From: Ruminococcus sp. CAG:563
Lineage (GTDB): Bacteria > Bacillota > Clostridia > Oscillospirales > Acutalibacteraceae
DNA length: 32,607 nt
Assembly (NCBI GenBank): GCA_000434915.1
Contig: FR882072.1
Coordinates: forward strand, 1 to 32,607
Reading direction: 5' to 3'
The notes under the pieces were generated by a model. It was not told where the DNA came from, made no database searches, and saw only the letters and a list, made by a program, of their open reading frames with translations. The first letter of the stretch is position 1. Every line of letters begins with the position of its first letter. Shown here one piece after another: positions 30,801-32,607 of this stretch. The position numbers and the translations under genes are program-made.

Positions 30801-32607
30801 GTAAATTGAAAGGTCGGCCGGAATCTCTGTCAGAGCCTTATTCACATCCGTATAATCAGCCGGCTTATATTTAAGAACGCTTATGGCTGTTTCAATAGCC
30901 TCGGCATACTTATTAACCTGCTCCTGATATCTGATATCAAGGCCCTCTTCAACCTCATTCAGTTTATCCTGAAGATGCTGCCAGCTCTCCTCGGTATAAA
31001 GCGAAGAATCCGTGGGAACCTTGTTCTTGGCTGCGGTAACCTTTGAATAGTCCGCATCCTTAAATTTAAGATTATTAATTGCGTTATTTATGCTTGTTAC
31101 ATAGCCATCGACCTTGGACTGCTGATCTGCAGTGAGGGTTGTGTCTATCTTTTTAAGCACTGAATTAAGAGTTGCAACAGAAAGAGTTGTGTAAAGCGAA
31201 AGGTCTGTCGGTATATTCGCCTTTGCAAGCTCCACCTGCGTGTAATCCGCAGGGGCATATTTAAGTCCGCTTATTGCGTTGCCTATCGCTGTTGCATATC
31301 CGTCAACCGTAGACTGCTGAGTGATATTAAGACTCCTGTCAACGCTTGCTATCGCAAGGTTGAGAGCCGACAGCGTCTCAGCGGTGTAAAGTGAATATCC
31401 CGGATGGGCGTTTACATAGGTTTCGTTAGCGGCGAGCTTTGCATTGGCTTCTGTTATCTTCTGATCAACCGCCGTGTAACTGGCCGGAAGATATTCGAGC
31501 TTGCTTATAGCGTCTCTTATGTTATTCGCATAGCTGTCAACCGTAGCCTGTTGGCTGATATTGAGGTTAGGAACAACCGCCATATAAGCATCTTTAACTC
31601 TGTTAAGGCTTTCGGCTGTATAAAGCGTGCTTCCGTTTGTAATTATCGGAGATGCTTCATCCTGTGCAGCAACAACAGCCGTGTAGTCGGCCTTATTTTC
31701 CGCAAGTGCCGATATAGCCTTTCTGATAGCTGCGGCATAGCCGTCAACCTGCGCCTGCTTGCTGCCGTCAAGATTTCTTACGACATTATTTATCGCAGTT
31801 GTAACGTCTGACCAGTTTGAATAGAATGTCTCGGCTGTGAAACCATAGGTTGAAGCATAGGTTTTGAGAATATTATCCGCAATTTGATTTGCTTCTTCGA
31901 TAGCCTTATCAACCTCTGTATAATCCGCACTGTTTTTCACAAGATTATCAATGGCCGATCTTACGGCAGCAACCGCTCTGTCGATATCGCTCTGATATCT
32001 TATATCAAGATCCAGCTTTGACTGAAGCGTTGAAACGGCAGAATCAACAGCCGTGAAATCAGTGTACTTTGTTCTATCGATTGCGTTTGCTTCTGCAATT
32101 ATATTAATTGCAGCGGTCGTATCGGCAGGTTTATATTCAATATTGTCAAGCCAATATTTGAGTGTTGCAACAGCAGCATCAATATCCTTCTGTCTCGAAA
32201 GGTCCAAATTATGAAGAGCAACAAGCTCGTTATATGCCTTGGTAAGATTCTCGGCAACATCATCAACAATGTTTGAAAGCTTGAGCACCTTATAAGCACT
32301 CTCGGCCTTCACTGCCTCAGAATAATCCGCACCTTTAACCTTAAGATTATCTATTGCGTTTTTGAGGAGAAGGGTATATCCTTCAACCTTTGACTGTTCG
32401 GTTATATCAAGATATGTGCCGACTGTATATCCCTCAAGTTCATTATATACACAGCCTGAATTTTCAAGAACCGAGATTACGTTCGACCAGCCCAAATAAA
32501 CCTCATCGGCGGTTTTTCCGTAAATCGTCGGGGCTTCCGTCATCATCTTATTTACTGTATTGATATTTGCGATGAAATCGGTATAGTCGGCTGTTGTATA
32601 CTCAAGG
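27813..32607 (-). CDS. Giant FIVAR-repeat protein with C-terminal dockerin (5' end outside window)
   Basis: The reading frame stays open past the ATG at 32546 to the window edge, reading L-E-Y-T-T-A-D-Y-T before it, which matches the repeat consensus; the true start is beyond the window. About 1,597 residues are visible. It consists of about 20 repeats of 65-75 residues with consensus ADY(T/S)-x-V near the start, YT-x-E-S in the middle and LDI-x-QQ-x-VD-x-Y-A-x-AI near the end, i.e. FIVAR-like three-helix units. A beta-rich domain of about 80 residues follows. The last 68 residues are a type I-like dockerin: DINGDGSITILDSALLSSSL and NLNGDRYVNVVDNTLL, two calcium-loop repeats. It is probably a surface or scaffold-bound adhesive spacer protein. 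Confidence 0.88.
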   Translation of the reverse strand, partial: LEYTTADYTDFIANINTVNKMMTEAPTIYGKTADEVYLGWSNVISVLENSGCVYNELEGYTVGTYLDITEQSKVEGYTLLLKNAIDNLKVKGADYSEAVKAESAYKVLKLSNIVDDVAENLTKAYNELVALHNLDLSRQKDIDAAVATLKYWLDNIEYKPADTTAAINIIAEANAIDRTKYTDFTAVDSAVSTLQSKLDLDIRYQSDIDRAVAAVRSAIDNLVKNSADYTEVDKAIEEANQIADNILKTYASTYGFTAETFYSNWSDVTTAINNVVRNLDGSKQAQVDGYAAAIRKAISALAENKADYTAVVAAQDEASPIITNGSTLYTAESLNRVKDAYMAVVPNLNISQQATVDSYANNIRDAISKLEYLPASYTAVDQKITEANAKLAANETYVNAHPGYSLYTAETLSALNLAIASVDRSLNITQQSTVDGYATAIGNAISGLKYAPADYTQVELAKANIPTDLSLYTTLSVATLNSVLKKIDTTLTADQQSKVDGYVTSINNAINNLKFKDADYSKVTAAKNKVPTDSSLYTEESWQHLQDKLNEVEEGLDIRYQEQVNKYAEAIETAISVLKYKPADYTDVNKALTEIPADLSIYTDETVEALNTTISGINKELDIRYQTTVDGYASEIRAKIGALKVKSADYTAVVTAVKEANAKIAEGIYTDESIANLNNAVNSVVYNLDITKQKQVDGYAAAINDAISKLEVKFVPADYTQVDSEIAKIPTDLTVYTDETVKTLNDAVNAVDRTLGKPQQPTVDGYAAAIKAAREGLKYKDADYSAVETAKGKIPADSSIYTAESWQNLQNKLKAVVEGLDITQQSRVDAFAKDIETAITDLVLLSADYSEVTKAKGEIPSDLSLYTDETVAKLNEVLNGINYKLDITQQATVDAYPPAIRAAIIGLIYKEADYSAVKTAKAKVPTDSSLYTEESWQHLQDMLNAVKEGLDITHQAEVDKFAQNIEDAIADLDYIGANYDDVRKAIEEANAAMDEKLHTAASRAAVRNAINLVNYNLDVTEQATVDGYAAAIRKAVAELEYNPADYSAVTTAKGKVPTDSSLYTAESWKNLQDKINAVEEGLDIRYQEQVNNYAKAIEQAIIDLKYLPADYTKLNEAIADAEAAIKTGYYTDESVASLNDVLKSIDKNLDIRNQKKVDMYEQAVRTGISGLKYKPADYSAVETAKGKVPANSSLYTEESWQNLQDKLNAVEEGLDIRYQEQVTGYAEAIEQALLDLKYIGADYTKLREVVKKAEAEIATHYYTQESSSMLQLTIDRIDWNLDISHQDEVDRYVESIKAVMLKLEKLPADYTELDKAVTAANEKIATGWYTDESVAKLQEALDSVLLGLTKDRQNEVDEYTQTIVKATNDLVKKLANYTELQKILDLLDNSSSEIYNNTYKNFDEVMALINAYREETVKNNMQLTIDKQSQVDEMTATLQGYIDSLELEDAKAIFKAKDGSTTIIKNGYIYGLATGMSKTAFQNNFVTYENVKLTYSGNKGRYLGTGTTVTVTSTITNEVIGTYTLVIYGDINGDGSITILDSALLSSSLKKIVTLTSAQKMAANLNGDRYVNVVDNTLLNNVINKTATINQRTGKAS
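28270..32607 (-). repeat. Tandem FIVAR-like repeat array, period about 200 bp
   Basis: Successive units begin with ADYT/ADYS/ANY-type motifs; about 21 starts are visible, including the truncated one at the edge. A subtype with S-W-Q-x-L-Q recurs near 28945, 29342, 29741, 30128 and 30917, i.e. every second unit over most of this part, giving a higher-order period of about 395 bp. Neighbouring copies share long near-identical DNA, a sign of recent unequal crossing over. Confidence 0.85.

Noticed and set aside
28270..32607. Regular repeats suggesting a CRISPR array
   Set aside because: The period of about 200 bp is continuous protein-coding sequence with diverged units; there are no 25-40 bp identical repeats with unique spacers.

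Overview
The window looks like a chromosomal segment of a low-to-medium G+C Firmicute, probably a gut or rumen clostridium of the Ruminococcaceae/Oscillospirales type. The evidence is the dgt-dnaG-rpoD order, a TrpR-like YerC regulator, AGGAGG ribosome binding sites, many 17-bp-spaced sigma-A promoters, and a dockerin-bearing giant surface protein. No species is claimed. No transposase, integrase, prophage or CRISPR array is visible.

Layout. 1-27: the 5' end of a tRNA leaving the window, with its promoter. 124-2145 (minus): yerC, a methyltransferase and hslO in a tight operon behind a long dyad. 2150-4943 (minus): an MBOAT acyltransferase and a DHHW-family partner, divergent from tarI-tarJ (5105-6877, plus), which make CDP-ribitol. 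Together these suggest synthesis and O-acylation of a ribitol-phosphate polymer. 7030-7911: an unknown exported protein. 8020-12908 (minus): rpoD, dnaG, dgt, yigZ and rpmE. 13068-13183 (minus): a solitary 5S rRNA gene with its own consensus promoter, leader hairpin and terminators. 13266-16691 (minus): a flavin reductase-like gene and a zinc uptake operon (zur-znuA-znuC-znuB) with a perfect 13-bp dyad over its promoter, divergent from a small lipoprotein gene. 17244-20487 (minus): two tandem secreted alpha/beta-hydrolase-like paralogues whose nucleophile elbow carries Cys instead of Ser. 20543-22144: an ABC-F ATPase.

22170-25739 (minus) is the most interesting region. A consensus promoter drives an unannotated 52-residue, cysteine-free peptide (25452-25610), followed by an intergenic hairpin, an HPr-kinase-like kinase, an ABC exporter lacking a peptidase domain, a PqqD-like RiPP recognition protein and a small S26-type Ser/His/Asp peptidase. 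This is the kinase/recognition/export set of kinase-containing lasso peptide clusters, but without the lasso cyclase and B2 protease. The peptide leader carries the YxxPxL motif that lasso PqqD-like proteins bind. I propose a RiPP-like, possibly phosphopeptide, system with a different maturation route.

25831-32607 (minus): two exported surface proteins. One has a cohesin-like region plus one FIVAR-like repeat. The other, truncated by the window edge, has about 20 FIVAR-like repeats ending in a type I-like dockerin. This points to a cellulosome-like or adhesive surface assembly.

Corrected starts: several annotated starts are shorter than the longest ORF, and six genes appear to start with TTG and one with GTG, each judged by its ribosome binding site.
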